Source: Nocardia sp. BSTN01
GTDB lineage: Bacteria > Actinomycetota > Actinomycetes > Mycobacteriales > Mycobacteriaceae
DNA: 63,351 nucleotides
Assembly: GCF_015354405.1 (NCBI RefSeq)
Contig: NZ_JADKYP010000044.1
Coordinates: 1-63,351 of the forward strand
Reading direction: 5' to 3'
Of the stretch, positions 52,037 to 61,344 are shown in pieces (position 1 is the first letter of the stretch; every line of letters starts with the position of its first letter). Made by a program: the position numbers and the translations under genes. A model generated the notes under the pieces. The model did not search any database and was not told where the DNA came from. It saw only the letters and a program-made list of their open reading frames with translations.

Positions 52037-53554
52037 ATGACTTCCGCGATCGATCTCGAAAAGAGCCGGTCGGACCTGCCGTCGAGGCATTCGTCCGGCT
52101 CCGCGGGCCGCCGTGGCTCGCATGCAATGCGCTGGTGGGTGCTCGCCGTGCTCGGCGTCGCCCAGCTGATGGTCGTGCTGGACGCGACCGTGGTGAATAT
52201 CGCACTTCCCGAGGCCCAATTGGACCTCGGCTTCTCCAACGCCGACCGCCAATGGGTGGTCACCGGTTACGCCCTGGCCTTCGGCAGCCTGCTGCTGCTG
52301 GGCGGCCGGCTGAGCGATCTGTTCGGCAGGCGCACCACCTTCATCATCGGACTGGTCGGCTTCGCGGTCGCCTCCGCGGTCGGCGGCGCGGCCAACGGCT
52401 TCGAGATGCTCGTGGTGGCTCGTGTCGCCCAGGGTGTGTTCGGCGCGCTGCTCGCGCCCGCCGCGCTGTCGCTGCTGACGGTGACCTTCACCGAACCGTC
52501 GGAGCGTGCCAAGGCCTTCGGCATCTTCGGTGCCGTCGCCGGTACCGGTGGCGCGCTCGGCCTGCTGCTCGGCGGTGCCCTCACCGAATGGGCCTCGTGG
52601 CGCTGGGTGATGTACGTCAATCTGATCTTCGCCGCCGTCGCGCTGGTCGGCGCCGTGCTGCTGCTGGCCAAGCACACCGCCGAGCACCGGCCCAAGCTCG
52701 ACATCCCGGGCACGATCACGGTCAGTGCCGCCCTGTTCGGCATCGTCTACGGCTTCTCGCACGCGGAATCGCACGGCTGGTCCAACGGGCTCACCCTGAC
52801 CTTCCTGATCGGCGGCGCGGTGCTGCTGGGCGTGTTCGCGTGGCTCCAGACCCGGGTCGAGCACCCGCTGCTGCCGCTGCGGATCCTGCTCGACCGGACC
52901 CGGGCCGGTTCCTACATGACGGTCTTCGTCATGGGTATCGGGATGTTCGCGATCTTCCTGTTCCTGACCTACTACATGCAGCTGACGCTGGGGTACTCGC
53001 CGATCATGACCGGCGTCGCGTTCCTGCCGATGATCGCGGCGATGATCGCCTCCTCGACCACGGTGCCCTCGCTGCTGCTGCCCAAGATCGGCCCGAAGAT
53101 CACCGTCGCCGCCGGCTTCCTGATCGCGGCCGGCGGGATGGCGTGGCTGACCCGCATCGGGCTGGACACCGGCTACGCCTCGCACATCCTCCCGGCGCTG
53201 ATCCTGCTGGGCCTGGGTCTCGGTGGCGCCATGTCGACCGCCTTCCAGGGTTCGACCGCCGGTGTGCACCACGAGGACGCCGGTGTGGCCTCGGCGATGG
53301 TGAACACCAGCCAGCAGGTCGGTGGTTCGATCGGTACCGCGTTGCTGAGCACCATCGCGTCCTCGGCGGCGGCGAACTACCTGTCCGGCCGCCAGCCCAC
53401 CCAGCTCGCGGTCGCCGAATCGCTGATCAAGAGCTACACCACCAGCTTCTGGTGGGCGACAGCGATTTTCGTGGTCGGCGCGATCGCCGCCGCGGTGCTG
53501 ATGCCCAGCACCGCCCCGGCCCCGGCCGAGGGTGAGCCGGTGCTGGCGCACTGA
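52037..53554 (+). CDS. MFS drug efflux transporter (EmrB/QacA type, 14-TM)
   Basis: A 505-residue major-facilitator protein. It has LDATVVNIALP (motif D1), GGRLSDLFGRR (motif A), WRWVMYVNL and a glycine-rich motif C segment (AVAGTGGALGLLLGG). The number of hydrophobic spans fits the 14-TM DHA2 family, which exports drugs and lipophilic compounds with protons. ATG 52037 has AAGGAA upstream. Likely repressed by the divergent TetR protein. A strong terminator follows. Confidence 0.92.
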   Translation: MTSAIDLEKSRSDLPSRHSSGSAGRRGSHAMRWWVLAVLGVAQLMVVLDATVVNIALPEAQLDLGFSNADRQWVVTGYALAFGSLLLLGGRLSDLFGRRTTFIIGLVGFAVASAVGGAANGFEMLVVARVAQGVFGALLAPAALSLLTVTFTEPSERAKAFGIFGAVAGTGGALGLLLGGALTEWASWRWVMYVNLIFAAVALVGAVLLLAKHTAEHRPKLDIPGTITVSAALFGIVYGFSHAESHGWSNGLTLTFLIGGAVLLGVFAWLQTRVEHPLLPLRILLDRTRAGSYMTVFVMGIGMFAIFLFLTYYMQLTLGYSPIMTGVAFLPMIAAMIASSTTVPSLLLPKIGPKITVAAGFLIAAGGMAWLTRIGLDTGYASHILPALILLGLGLGGAMSTAFQGSTAGVHHEDAGVASAMVNTSQQVGGSIGTALLSTIASSAAANYLSGRQPTQLAVAESLIKSYTTSFWWATAIFVVGAIAAAVLMPSTAPAPAEGEPVLAH

Positions 53555-53601
53555 GCACGGCCCCGATCGCGGGGTGAATCGCCCTGCGTGACAATCGGAT
53601 A

Positions 53602-53634
53602 CGGTGCCCCGGACTCGACGAGTCCGGGGCACCG
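53602..53634 (+). terminator. Strong hairpin terminator after the MFS gene
   Basis: A 14-bp perfect stem, CGGTGCCCCGGACT with AGTCCGGGGCACCG around CGACG, lies 47 bp past the stop. Confidence 0.85.
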
Positions 53635-54396
53635 TCGTCTCTCGGTCGGGATCGTCCGGGATGACGCCCGCGAACGGGTCCGTCCGCTACCCGGAACGCG
53701 TCAAGCGCAGGCCGCGTCGTCTCGTCGCCGGGGTCGCCGTCCGTCCGGCAGCGAGGATACGAGGGACGCGCCGAACGTCGTTCGGGTGGCCATTTTGTGC
53801 ACGGGGCCGCGATGCGCCGGTGCCCATCCGGACAGTGACCGCGCGAATTCGGTTGCTGCTCTCCGTGCCGCTGGAGAGCAAACCGACGGCTAGCGGCAGG
53901 GCGGCGCTGGTGAAGCGGTTCGGGACGGGTGCCGCCGAGTCGTGTGTGGCACGGCGGATCGCGGATGGGAGCCGAACAGGGCAGGGCGAATCCGTCGCCC
54001 GGAGATCGGCCGGTCGGGGCCGCGCGGCCGGTGTGGCGGGCCCGCACGACCCGGACGCCGGGCCGCGGCTCGATCGCTGACAGTTAGCATGGCTCCACAC
54101 ATTCGGTCGGGCAGGGAGGTGCACCAGGTGGGTTCGCGAACCGGCGCCGCGGTGGTGGTCACGCCGGCGGGGCCGAGCGCGGCCCGGACGAGTTTTTGCT
54201 CGTCTCAAGCGAATCCGTTAGTCTGGACAGCTCTCCGTGGCATATGCGACCGCTGCTCCGCCCGATCGGACGACGCTCTAGACTGCACGGATCGGGTGTG
54301 GTGGGTCCGCCGCTCGGATCGGTGGGCGGACGGTGGTGACAGCGCGCGGCGCGGCAGAACGGACAACTGGAACGGCACGACGACAGGGGGTTGGCG
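53635..54396. other. About 760-bp interval without a supported gene
   Basis: Open frames on both strands are Arg/Pro-rich and look like GC artefacts. A small hairpin with a T-loop (GACGAG-TTTTTG-CTCGTC) lies near 54188. I looked for a CrcB protein or a fluoride riboswitch upstream of the DUF190 gene and found neither. The last 100 bp presumably hold the promoter of the DUF190-pgm unit. Confidence 0.5.
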
Positions 54397-54798
54397 ATGA
54401 GTGAAGCACCGGACGAGTCCGCGATGCAGATCGTCACCGAAGCCGATGCGTGGCAGCCGGATCCACGCTGGCGGTCCGCGGCCCGCTTGACGGTGCTGCT
54501 CGGTGAGGACGACCACTACAAGCATCGGCCCCGCTATCACGAGATCGTGCGGCGGGCGCGCGACAGCGGCCTGGCCGGCGCCAGCGTCTGGCGCGGCGTG
54601 GAGGGCTACGGCGTCACCTCGCGCATCCACACCACCCGCATGCTGGATCTCGCCGAGAACCTGCCCGTGATGGTGATGATCATCGACGATTCGCAGCTGC
54701 TGCGCGATTTCGTGGTGGCCAACGCCGAACTCTTCGAATCCGGGACCGTGACCCTGTCCGCGGTCCAGGTGTGGCAGTCGGGCGGGGTGTCGCCGTGA
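54397..54798 (+). CDS. DUF190 protein
   Basis: A 133-residue small cytoplasmic protein of the DUF190 family (ARLTVLLGEDDHYKHRPRYHEIVRRARDSGLAGASVWRGVEGYG and LPVMVMIIDDSQLLRDF). Homologues commonly sit next to crcB fluoride channels and are thought to be PII-like or CrcB-linked. Here no crcB is adjacent, but the pgm gene that often follows crcB-DUF190 is present. ATG 54397 has CAGGGGG upstream. Confidence 0.88.
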   Translation: MSEAPDESAMQIVTEADAWQPDPRWRSAARLTVLLGEDDHYKHRPRYHEIVRRARDSGLAGASVWRGVEGYGVTSRIHTTRMLDLAENLPVMVMIIDDSQLLRDFVVANAELFESGTVTLSAVQVWQSGGVSP

Positions 54799-54845
54799 TT
54801 GTGATGACGAGCCGGGCGCAGGCGCCGAGGAAGGGGGGCCCGAGC

Positions 54846-56501
54846 ATGGCCCACGATCGAGCCGGCCGACCGGCGCGGGCCAGCGATCTCGAGGATCTGC
54901 CGCATCTGGTGACGGCGTACTACAGCCGCATCCCCGATCCCGCCGAACCCGCCCAGCAGGTGGTCTTCGGCACGTCCGGACATCGCGGTTCGAGCCTCGA
55001 TTGCGCGTTCAACGAGGCCCACATCCTCGCCATCACCCAGGCGATCGTGGAGTATCGCGCCACCCGCGGCATCACCGGCCCGGTGTATCTGGCCCGCGAC
55101 ACCCACGCGCTGTCGGAACCGGCGTGGACGACCGCGCTGGAGGTGCTGGCCGCCAACGACGTGACCGCCGTCATCGACAGCCGCGGGCGCTACACGCCGA
55201 CCCCGGCGCTCAGTCACGCGGTGCTGCGCCACAATCGGGGCGGCACCCGTCATCAGGCCGACGGCATCGTGGTCACGCCCTCGCACAATCCGCCCCGCGA
55301 CGGCGGCTTCAAATACAACCCGCCGCACGGCGGACCGGCCGACACCGTCGCGACCGACGCCATCGCCGAGCGCGCCAACGAACTGCTGCGCGGCGGGCTG
55401 GCCGGGATCAAACGCACCACGCTGCAGCATGCGCTGGCCACCGGTGTGCAGCGCTACGACTACCTCGACCAGTACATCGCCGATCTGCCGAACGTGTTGA
55501 ATCTGGACGCGGTGCGCGGCGCCGGAATCCGGCTGGGCGCGGACCCGATGGGCGGGGCCAGCGTCGACTACTGGGAGGAGATCGGCCAGCGCTACGACCT
55601 GGAACTCGAGGTGGTCAATCCGTTCGTCGACCCGACCTGGCGGTTCATGACCCTCGACAGCGACGGCAAGATCCGGATGGATCCGTCCTCGCGCTATGCG
55701 ATGGCCTCGCTGGTGGCGATCCGCGACGACTACGACATCTCCACCGGCAACGACGCCGACGCCGACCGGCACGGCATCGTCACACCCGATGCGGGATTGA
55801 TGAATCCGAACCACTTCCTGGCGGTGGCCATCGAATATCTGGTCGCCAACCGGATGGGGTGGGACGCGCTGACCAAGATCGGCAAGACCGCGGTGACCTC
55901 CTCGATGATCGATCGAGTGGTCGGCGTGCTGGGCCGGCAGACCCACGAGGTGCCGGTCGGCTTCAAATGGTTCGTCCCCGGATTGTTCAGCGGTTCGCTG
56001 GCTTTCGGTGGTGAGGAGAGCGCCGGGGCGTCGTTCCTGCGTCACGACGGCACGGTGTGGACCACGGACAAGGACGGCATCCTGCTGGCGCTGCTGGCCG
56101 CCGAGATCACCGCGGTCACCGGCCAGAGTCCGTCGGCGCGCTACGCCGAACTCGAAAAGCGTTACGGCACACCGGCTTACGCGCGCATCGATGCCGTGGC
56201 GAATGCCGAGCAGAAGCGGCGGCTGGCCGCGCTGACACCGGACGACATCACCACCACCGAAATCGCCGGGGAACCGGTGCTGTCGGTGCAGACCCGCGCC
56301 CGCGGCAACGGCGCGGCGCTGGGTGGGGTCAAGGTCACCACCGAGAACGCGTGGTTCGCGGCCCGCCCGTCGGGCACCGAGGACAAATACAAGATCTACG
56401 CCGAATCGTTCGAGGGGCCGCAACATCTGGCTCAGGTGCAGGCGGCCGCGGAGGAAGTGGTCGGACGCGCGCTCGGCATCGAGGAGCCCGCGGTCGACTG
56501 A
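54846..56501 (+). CDS. pgm: Phosphoglucomutase (alpha-D-glucose phosphate-specific)
   Basis: A 551-residue alpha-D-phosphohexomutase that interconverts glucose-1-phosphate and glucose-6-phosphate. Motifs: GTSGHRGSS near the start, catalytic phosphoserine loop TPSHNPP (about 143-149), Mg2+ loop DADADRHG (about 304), sugar-binding GGEESAG (about 389) and phosphate-binding RPSGTEDKYKIYAES (about 508). It feeds glycogen, trehalose and cell-wall polysaccharide synthesis. The frame begins upstream at 54771, but ATG 54846 follows GGGGGG and fits the family start. Confidence 0.95.
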   Translation: MAHDRAGRPARASDLEDLPHLVTAYYSRIPDPAEPAQQVVFGTSGHRGSSLDCAFNEAHILAITQAIVEYRATRGITGPVYLARDTHALSEPAWTTALEVLAANDVTAVIDSRGRYTPTPALSHAVLRHNRGGTRHQADGIVVTPSHNPPRDGGFKYNPPHGGPADTVATDAIAERANELLRGGLAGIKRTTLQHALATGVQRYDYLDQYIADLPNVLNLDAVRGAGIRLGADPMGGASVDYWEEIGQRYDLELEVVNPFVDPTWRFMTLDSDGKIRMDPSSRYAMASLVAIRDDYDISTGNDADADRHGIVTPDAGLMNPNHFLAVAIEYLVANRMGWDALTKIGKTAVTSSMIDRVVGVLGRQTHEVPVGFKWFVPGLFSGSLAFGGEESAGASFLRHDGTVWTTDKDGILLALLAAEITAVTGQSPSARYAELEKRYGTPAYARIDAVANAEQKRRLAALTPDDITTTEIAGEPVLSVQTRARGNGAALGGVKVTTENAWFAARPSGTEDKYKIYAESFEGPQHLAQVQAAAEEVVGRALGIEEPAVD

Positions 56502-56515
56502 TTCGCGGAAATGTG

Positions 56516-57730
56516 GTGAACGACAGTCACGGCGCCGGATCCCGGCTGCCCGCCGAGACCTGGGTGCTGATCGGCGCGGCCTTCCTCATCGCGCTCGGAT
56601 TCGGGCTGGTCGCACCGGCGTTGCCACAGTTCGCCCGCAGCTTCGGCGTCGGCGTCGCGGCCGCCTCGGCGATCGTGAGCAGTTTCGCGCTGATGCGCCT
56701 GCTCTTCGCGCCGGTCAGCGGGCGGCTGGTACAGCGTTTCGGTGAGCGCGCGCTGTATCTCACCGGTCTGCTGATCGTGGCCCTGTCCACCGGCGCCTGT
56801 GCGCTGGCGCAGACCTATTGGCAGCTGATCGTGCTGCGTTCGCTGGGCGGGATCGGATCGACCATGTTCACGGTCTCCTCGCTGGGACTGGTCATCCGGC
56901 TGTCGCCGCCCGGCGAGCGGGGGCGGGTGTCCGGGTTGTGGTCCACCAGTTTCCTGATCGGCTCGCTGGCCGGTCCGCTGCTCGGCGGTGCGCTGAGCGG
57001 GCTGGGATTGCGTGCGCCGTTCGCGATCTACGCGGTGGCCCTGCTGGCGGCGAGTGCGGTGGTGTTCTGGAAGTTGCGCGGTTCGCATCTGGCCGAACCG
57101 GTGGGCGCCGAGCCGATGCCGGTGGTGAGTTTCGGTCGCGCACTGGCCGATCCGGTGTACCGGGCCGTGCTGTGGTCGAACTTCGCCAACGGCGCGGCGG
57201 TGTTCGGCGTGCGGATGGCGCTGGTTCCGCTGCTGGTCGTGGAGGTACTCGGCGAATCGCCGGGAGTCGCCGGGGTGGCGTTGACGGTCTTCGCCGCGGG
57301 GAATGCCGCGGTGTTGTTCGCCTCCGGCCGGCTGTCGGATCAGTGGGGGCGCAGACCCTTCCTGATCGCCGGCACCCTGGTGTGCGCGACGGGCACGATC
57401 GCGCTGGGGCTCGCACCGAACGTGGTGTGGCTGCTGGCAGCCTCGTTCGTCGCCGGTCTCGGCTCCGGGATGTACACACCCGCGCAGCAGGCCGCGGTCG
57501 CCGATGTGATCGGCCCGCGGGCACGCGGTGGGCCGGTGCTGGCCGGATATCAGATGGCCGCGGATCTGGGCACCGTCGTGGGCCCGATCGCCATCGGGTG
57601 GCTGGCGCAGCGGGTGTCGTTCGGATTCGCGCTCGCGGTGACCGGTGCGCTGCTGGTGGTGGCCGCGGCCGGATGGACGGTGGTGCGCGAGCCGCTGCGG
57701 CGGCATCTGGTCACCGCGTCCGCCGACTGA
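56516..57730 (+). CDS. MFS transporter (12-TM)
   Basis: A 404-residue major-facilitator protein with about twelve spans. Motifs include FGLVAPALPQFARSFGV (TM1), PVSGRLVQRFGER (motif A variant) and the second-half repeat SGRLSDQWGRRPFLIAG. GTG 56516 (or 56513) follows GGAAA. It lies 14 bp after pgm, so it is probably co-transcribed. Substrate unknown; a drug or sugar exporter is possible. Confidence 0.88.
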   Translation: MNDSHGAGSRLPAETWVLIGAAFLIALGFGLVAPALPQFARSFGVGVAAASAIVSSFALMRLLFAPVSGRLVQRFGERALYLTGLLIVALSTGACALAQTYWQLIVLRSLGGIGSTMFTVSSLGLVIRLSPPGERGRVSGLWSTSFLIGSLAGPLLGGALSGLGLRAPFAIYAVALLAASAVVFWKLRGSHLAEPVGAEPMPVVSFGRALADPVYRAVLWSNFANGAAVFGVRMALVPLLVVEVLGESPGVAGVALTVFAAGNAAVLFASGRLSDQWGRRPFLIAGTLVCATGTIALGLAPNVVWLLAASFVAGLGSGMYTPAQQAAVADVIGPRARGGPVLAGYQMAADLGTVVGPIAIGWLAQRVSFGFALAVTGALLVVAAAGWTVVREPLRRHLVTASAD

Positions 57731-57815
57731 TCTCAGCGACGTCGGCCCGCGGTCCTACCTGGCGGGAGCATCGGCCTTCGATCGCCGAGACCGCCCTACC
57801 CTGTGGCCCACCTAA

Positions 57816-58895
57816 TCAGCGAATGGTGCCGACGCCGGGGACGAGGGGCAGATCCAGCGGCGTCACCCAACCGGGCGGCAGGGCGTTGACCGCGGGGACG
57901 GCATTCAGGGCCCGCATCCCGGTGGCGAGACATCCGGCCACAGCGGGAGTGCGCCCCGATCCGTCGGTGAACCGGAAGGAGGTTTCCTGCGAGATGGACG
58001 GCGAGCCGACGATGTCGACCCGATACACATCGTCCTTCGTGCCTGCGGGCCAGTCGGGAGCGGCGTCGGTGCCGATGCGGTTGACGTGCTCGAGCGTGAT
58101 GACCTCGCGGCCGTGGTAGACGCCGTTGATCGTGAACCGGATGGCGGCGACGTCGCCGGCCGCGACGACACCCTTCGCGGACGGCCGATCCACGGGAGTC
58201 ACCCATTTCTCCCACGTGGTGGTGATGGCGTCGAGTTCGATGCCCACGGCGGTCGCGATCATCGGCACGGTGGCGCCCCACGCCATGATCAGCAGATCGG
58301 GAATCTCCAGCATGGCCTGGAATTCCGGCGGCCGCCCGATGCCCATCTCGACTTCGTAATCGCCCTCGTAGGAGGTGTAGTCGAGGAGCTCCGAGGCGCG
58401 TACCGACTCCACCTCCCCGCACAGACCCAGCAGTGTCATCGGGAACAGGTCGTTGGCGAAGCCCGGATCGATACCGGTGGTGAAGCAGGACGCGCCACCC
58501 TCGGCGCAGGCCTCGGTGATCGGATCGCGCCAGGTGGCGGGGGTCTGCGCCATCTCCGGCCACACCCACGGTGTCATCGCGGTGGAGCACACGTCGATTC
58601 CCGCCCGCAGGAACGATCCGATGACCCGGATGTTCTCGTCGGCGAACTGTGCGGTCGGCCCGTAGTGCACCACCGCATCGGGCCGCAGCGCGATCAGTTC
58701 CTCCACCGAATCCGTGGCGCGGATACCGGTTTCGCCGCCGCCGCACAGGAGTCCGGCGTCGCGCCCGACCTTGTCCGGGTTGCTGACACCGACGCCCACC
58801 AATTCGAAGAGTGGATGACCGATGATCTCGGCGAGCACCATGGAGCCCACCACCCCGGTACCCCAGAGGACGATTCGCTTCTTCGCGTCGGTCAC
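57816..58895 (-). CDS. Dihydrodipicolinate-reductase-like NAD(P)-dependent oxidoreductase
   Basis: A 359-residue protein with an N-terminal Rossmann start, RIVLWGTGVVGSMVLAEIIGHPLFELVGVGVSNPDKVGRDAG, followed by a DapB-like C-terminal domain. The family includes amine dehydrogenases and proteins of unknown substrate in actinobacteria. GTG 58895 has AAGGAG upstream. It is 26 bp downstream of the SDR at 58922, so the two likely form one operon under the divergent TetR. Confidence 0.82.
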   Translation of the reverse strand: MTDAKKRIVLWGTGVVGSMVLAEIIGHPLFELVGVGVSNPDKVGRDAGLLCGGGETGIRATDSVEELIALRPDAVVHYGPTAQFADENIRVIGSFLRAGIDVCSTAMTPWVWPEMAQTPATWRDPITEACAEGGASCFTTGIDPGFANDLFPMTLLGLCGEVESVRASELLDYTSYEGDYEVEMGIGRPPEFQAMLEIPDLLIMAWGATVPMIATAVGIELDAITTTWEKWVTPVDRPSAKGVVAAGDVAAIRFTINGVYHGREVITLEHVNRIGTDAAPDWPAGTKDDVYRVDIVGSPSISQETSFRFTDGSGRTPAVAGCLATGMRALNAVPAVNALPPGWVTPLDLPLVPGVGTIR

Positions 58896-58921
58896 CGGAA
58901 CTCCTTGCAGCCGTGAATGTT

Positions 58922-59752
58922 TCAGTTGTTGTGGTATTCGCCGCAGTCGACGGTGAGAATCTGTCCCGTGACGGCGGAGGCGAGGTCGCTGGCCAGGAAC
59001 AGGGCGGCGCGGGCCACCTCTTCGGGGGAGGCGAGGCGTTTGAGGTCGGTCGGCTCGGCCTTACGCCGGTAGATCTCCTCGTGGGTGACGCCGTCCTGGG
59101 CGGCGAGCCAATCGAAGTACGCCTTGTTCACGTCCTCGTAGATGTAGGAGGGCGCGACGCTGTTGACCCGGATACCGCGCGGGCCCAGTTCGGTGGCCAG
59201 CGACGAGGCGAGATGGGCGAGGGTGCCTTTCGACAGTTTGTACCCGGCGTAGACCGGCTCGGAATCGAAGCTCACACAGGAATTGAGCATGATGATCGAG
59301 CCGCGCGTGGTGGCCAGCGCGTCGGCGAACAGCGTCGAAAGCCGTAGCGGCGCGAAGACATTCGTCTCGTTCGCGGTGCGCAGCGCGTCCAGCTCGATAC
59401 CGGTGATCGGTTCCATCGGCGGGATGGCGAAGGCGTTGTTGATCAGGCAGTCGACCCGGCCGAATTCGGCGAGAGCCCGCTCGACCAGCGCGCTGCGCTG
59501 CTCTTCGTCGGTGATGTCGGTGGGCACCACCAGCGCCTTGCGACCGTGGGACCGCACCACCTCGGCCATCTTCTCCAGCCGGCGTTCGGTGCGGCTGACC
59601 AGCACCAGATCCGCGCCCATCCGGGCGGCCTCGGCGCCCAGTGCGCGGCCGAGACCCGGGCCCACACCCGACAACACGACGACCTTGCCCTCGAGCAGGG
59701 GGAGTGGCCGATAGATATCCGTGGCGGCGATCGGCTGGTCGGTAGTGGACAC
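58922..59752 (-). CDS. SDR-family oxidoreductase
   Basis: A 276-residue classical SDR. LSGVGPGLGRALGAEAARMGADLVLV gives an atypical G-x-G-P-G-x-G nucleotide loop, NNAFAIP replaces NNAG, and YKLSK supplies the Tyr/Lys pair; the C-terminus ends LTVDCGEYHNN. It probably acts on a lipid or steroid alcohol or ketone. GTG 59752 follows GAGGAGAC. First gene of the operon with the DapB-like oxidoreductase; controlled through the tandem operator at 59774. Confidence 0.88.
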   Translation of the reverse strand: MSTTDQPIAATDIYRPLPLLEGKVVVLSGVGPGLGRALGAEAARMGADLVLVSRTERRLEKMAEVVRSHGRKALVVPTDITDEEQRSALVERALAEFGRVDCLINNAFAIPPMEPITGIELDALRTANETNVFAPLRLSTLFADALATTRGSIIMLNSCVSFDSEPVYAGYKLSKGTLAHLASSLATELGPRGIRVNSVAPSYIYEDVNKAYFDWLAAQDGVTHEEIYRRKAEPTDLKRLASPEEVARAALFLASDLASAVTGQILTVDCGEYHNN

Positions 59753-59773
59753 GACGTCTCCTCGAATTCAGCA

Positions 59774-59812
59774 GTTACAGAATGTAACGACTCAGATGTG
59801 ACAGACTGTAAC
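59774..59812. promoter_or_regulatory. Tandem operator between the SDR and TetR genes
   Basis: GTTACAGAATGTAAC (59774-59788, perfect palindrome) and GTGACAGACTGTAAC (59798-59812, one arm mismatch) lie 24 bp apart in direct repeat, each followed by GACT. The position between divergent genes fits autoregulation by the TetR protein. Confidence 0.75.
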
Positions 59813-59846
59813 GACTGATGCTCGCGCTGACAAGGACGGTTGTGTC

Positions 59847-60443
59847 GTGAACGCTCGCCATCGACTCGGGCCGCATCGCGATCCGGAGGTGGATCGAGCG
59901 ATCCTCGAGGCCGCCCGCGAGCTGCTGGTGGAACGCGGCTACGCCGCCGTGTCGATCGATGCGATCGCCACCCGCGCCGGGGTGAGCCGGCCCGCGATCT
60001 ACCGGCGCTGGCCGTCGAAAGCGCATCTGATCGCGCGAGCGGTCTTTCCGGATGTGGGCGGCGAAGAAGTGGCGACCGATCTGGTCGAGGAGATCCGCAC
60101 GGTGATCCGGGGCACGATCCAGCTCTTCGGGGCACGGCCCGCGCGCGAGGCGATGCCCGGGCTGATGACCGAGATGCGCGCGGATTCCGGTCTGTATCAG
60201 AAACTTTCGGCGCGGCTGGATACGCCGACCCGGCGCGAACTCGCGCGGTATCTGGATTCCGGGGCCGTCCGCGGCGGGGTCGATTCGGACACCGTGCTGG
60301 ATATGATCGCCGGCGCCGCGCTGTTCGCCATGTGTATCCGGGATATCGACGATACGGAGGGGTTCGCCCGCACGCTCGAGGAATTGGTCCTCTACGGGCT
60401 GGTCGGTGTGCCCGCGGGTGAGGCGGAGGAACCGCGGGCGTAG
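59847..60443 (+). CDS. TetR-family regulator
   Basis: A 198-residue regulator with helix-turn-helix RAILEAARELLVERGYAAVSIDAIATRAGVSRPAIYRRWPSKAHLIARAVF and a TetR_C_16-like C-terminal ligand domain. GTG 59847. It is divergent from the SDR/oxidoreductase operon, with two copies of a 15-bp palindrome between them, so autoregulation and control of that operon are likely. Confidence 0.9.
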   Translation: MNARHRLGPHRDPEVDRAILEAARELLVERGYAAVSIDAIATRAGVSRPAIYRRWPSKAHLIARAVFPDVGGEEVATDLVEEIRTVIRGTIQLFGARPAREAMPGLMTEMRADSGLYQKLSARLDTPTRRELARYLDSGAVRGGVDSDTVLDMIAGAALFAMCIRDIDDTEGFARTLEELVLYGLVGVPAGEAEEPRA

Positions 60444-60518
60444 GCCGGCGATATCCGGTTGCCGGGAAATCGGACGGCCGGATTCCGGCGAGAGACCGGT
60501 TTTGGCAGAGTGGACGCC

Positions 60519-61256
60519 GTGAATTCCTCGGATTCGAAATACACACCGCGACCGATGTCGAACCGCACCACGTATGCGCTGGGTGCGGTGGCGCTGGTCG
60601 TCGTCGCGGTGATCGTGGTGCTCGTCGTGCGCTGGAACAGCGACCATGGTCTGACGGTGCAGGAGGACGGCTACGGCGCCGCGCACGATCCGGCCGTGCA
60701 GGCGCTTTTGGATTCCGACGGCGCGATCGTGCTCGGTAAGACCTCTGCGGCGAAGACGATCGATATGTTCGAGGATCCGATGTGCCCGTCCTGCGGGGCG
60801 CTCGAGCATTACTACGGACAGCAGATCGCCAAGGCGATCGACCAGGGAAAGCTCGCGGTGCGCTACCGGTTCGTGAACTTCCTGGATCCCAAGTCGAGCA
60901 GTAAGGACTATTCCACCCGCGCGGTGGCCGCGAGCGAATGTGTGGCCGATGCCGGTGACGGCCCGGTGTTTTCGAAATTCCACACGGCGCTGTTCACCAC
61001 GAAGCAGCCCAGTGAAGACGGCGGCAATCTGACCAACGATCAATTGGCCGCGATCGCCAAGGATTCCGGTGCGTCCGCCGAGGTGCAATCCTGCATCGCC
61101 AAGGGGGACCGGGTGGATTCGGCGCGTAACCACGCCCAGTCGTCGCTGGCGGCGTTGAAGGACGCGGTCGGCCAGGTGCAGACCCCCACCGTGCTCGACG
61201 GCGGTAAGAACGTCGACGTGGAAAATTCGGATTGGGTCACCAAGCTGGTGAGCTGA
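60519..61256 (+). CDS. Membrane-anchored DsbA-like thioredoxin-fold protein
   Basis: A 245-residue protein. A single N-terminal membrane anchor (TYALGAVALVVVAVIVVLVVRW) precedes an extracytoplasmic thioredoxin-fold domain with active site MFEDPMCPSCGALE (CPSC) and the C-terminal QVQTPTVLDGGKNVD containing the cis-Pro Thr-Pro. This is the actinobacterial DsbA-like type that forms or rearranges disulfides in exported proteins. GTG 60519; GTG 60510 is also possible. A terminator follows. Confidence 0.9.
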   Translation: MNSSDSKYTPRPMSNRTTYALGAVALVVVAVIVVLVVRWNSDHGLTVQEDGYGAAHDPAVQALLDSDGAIVLGKTSAAKTIDMFEDPMCPSCGALEHYYGQQIAKAIDQGKLAVRYRFVNFLDPKSSSKDYSTRAVAASECVADAGDGPVFSKFHTALFTTKQPSEDGGNLTNDQLAAIAKDSGASAEVQSCIAKGDRVDSARNHAQSSLAALKDAVGQVQTPTVLDGGKNVDVENSDWVTKLVS

Positions 61257-61292
61257 TCACCTCCGCGCGGCACTGTCGCGCTTGTCGAGGTC

Positions 61293-61327
61293 CCGGCCCG
61301 GGCGGTATCCCCAACCGCCCGGGCCGG
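61293..61327. terminator. Bidirectional hairpin terminator
   Basis: A 14-bp stem, CCGGCCCGGGCGGT with ACCGCCCGGGCCGG around a 7-base loop, lies between the convergent DsbA-like gene and the gene ending at 61345. Confidence 0.85.
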
Positions 61328-61344
61328 AGTCGTACCATCGGCGC

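Noticed and set aside
51998-53632. 544-codon minus-strand frame opposite the MFS efflux gene
   Set aside because: Composition (Arg, Gln, Asp, His repeats) is the antisense pattern of membrane-protein codons.
53604-54208. Open frames on both strands in the gap before DUF190
   Set aside because: Arg/Pro/Gly-rich translations without motifs, overlapping on both strands, as expected by chance at this GC content.
54079-54396. Fluoride riboswitch upstream of DUF190
   Set aside because: Short resemblance (TAGCATGGCTCC near 54084 and GGCGATGAG at the start codon), but the conserved pseudoknot and paired elements could not be assembled.
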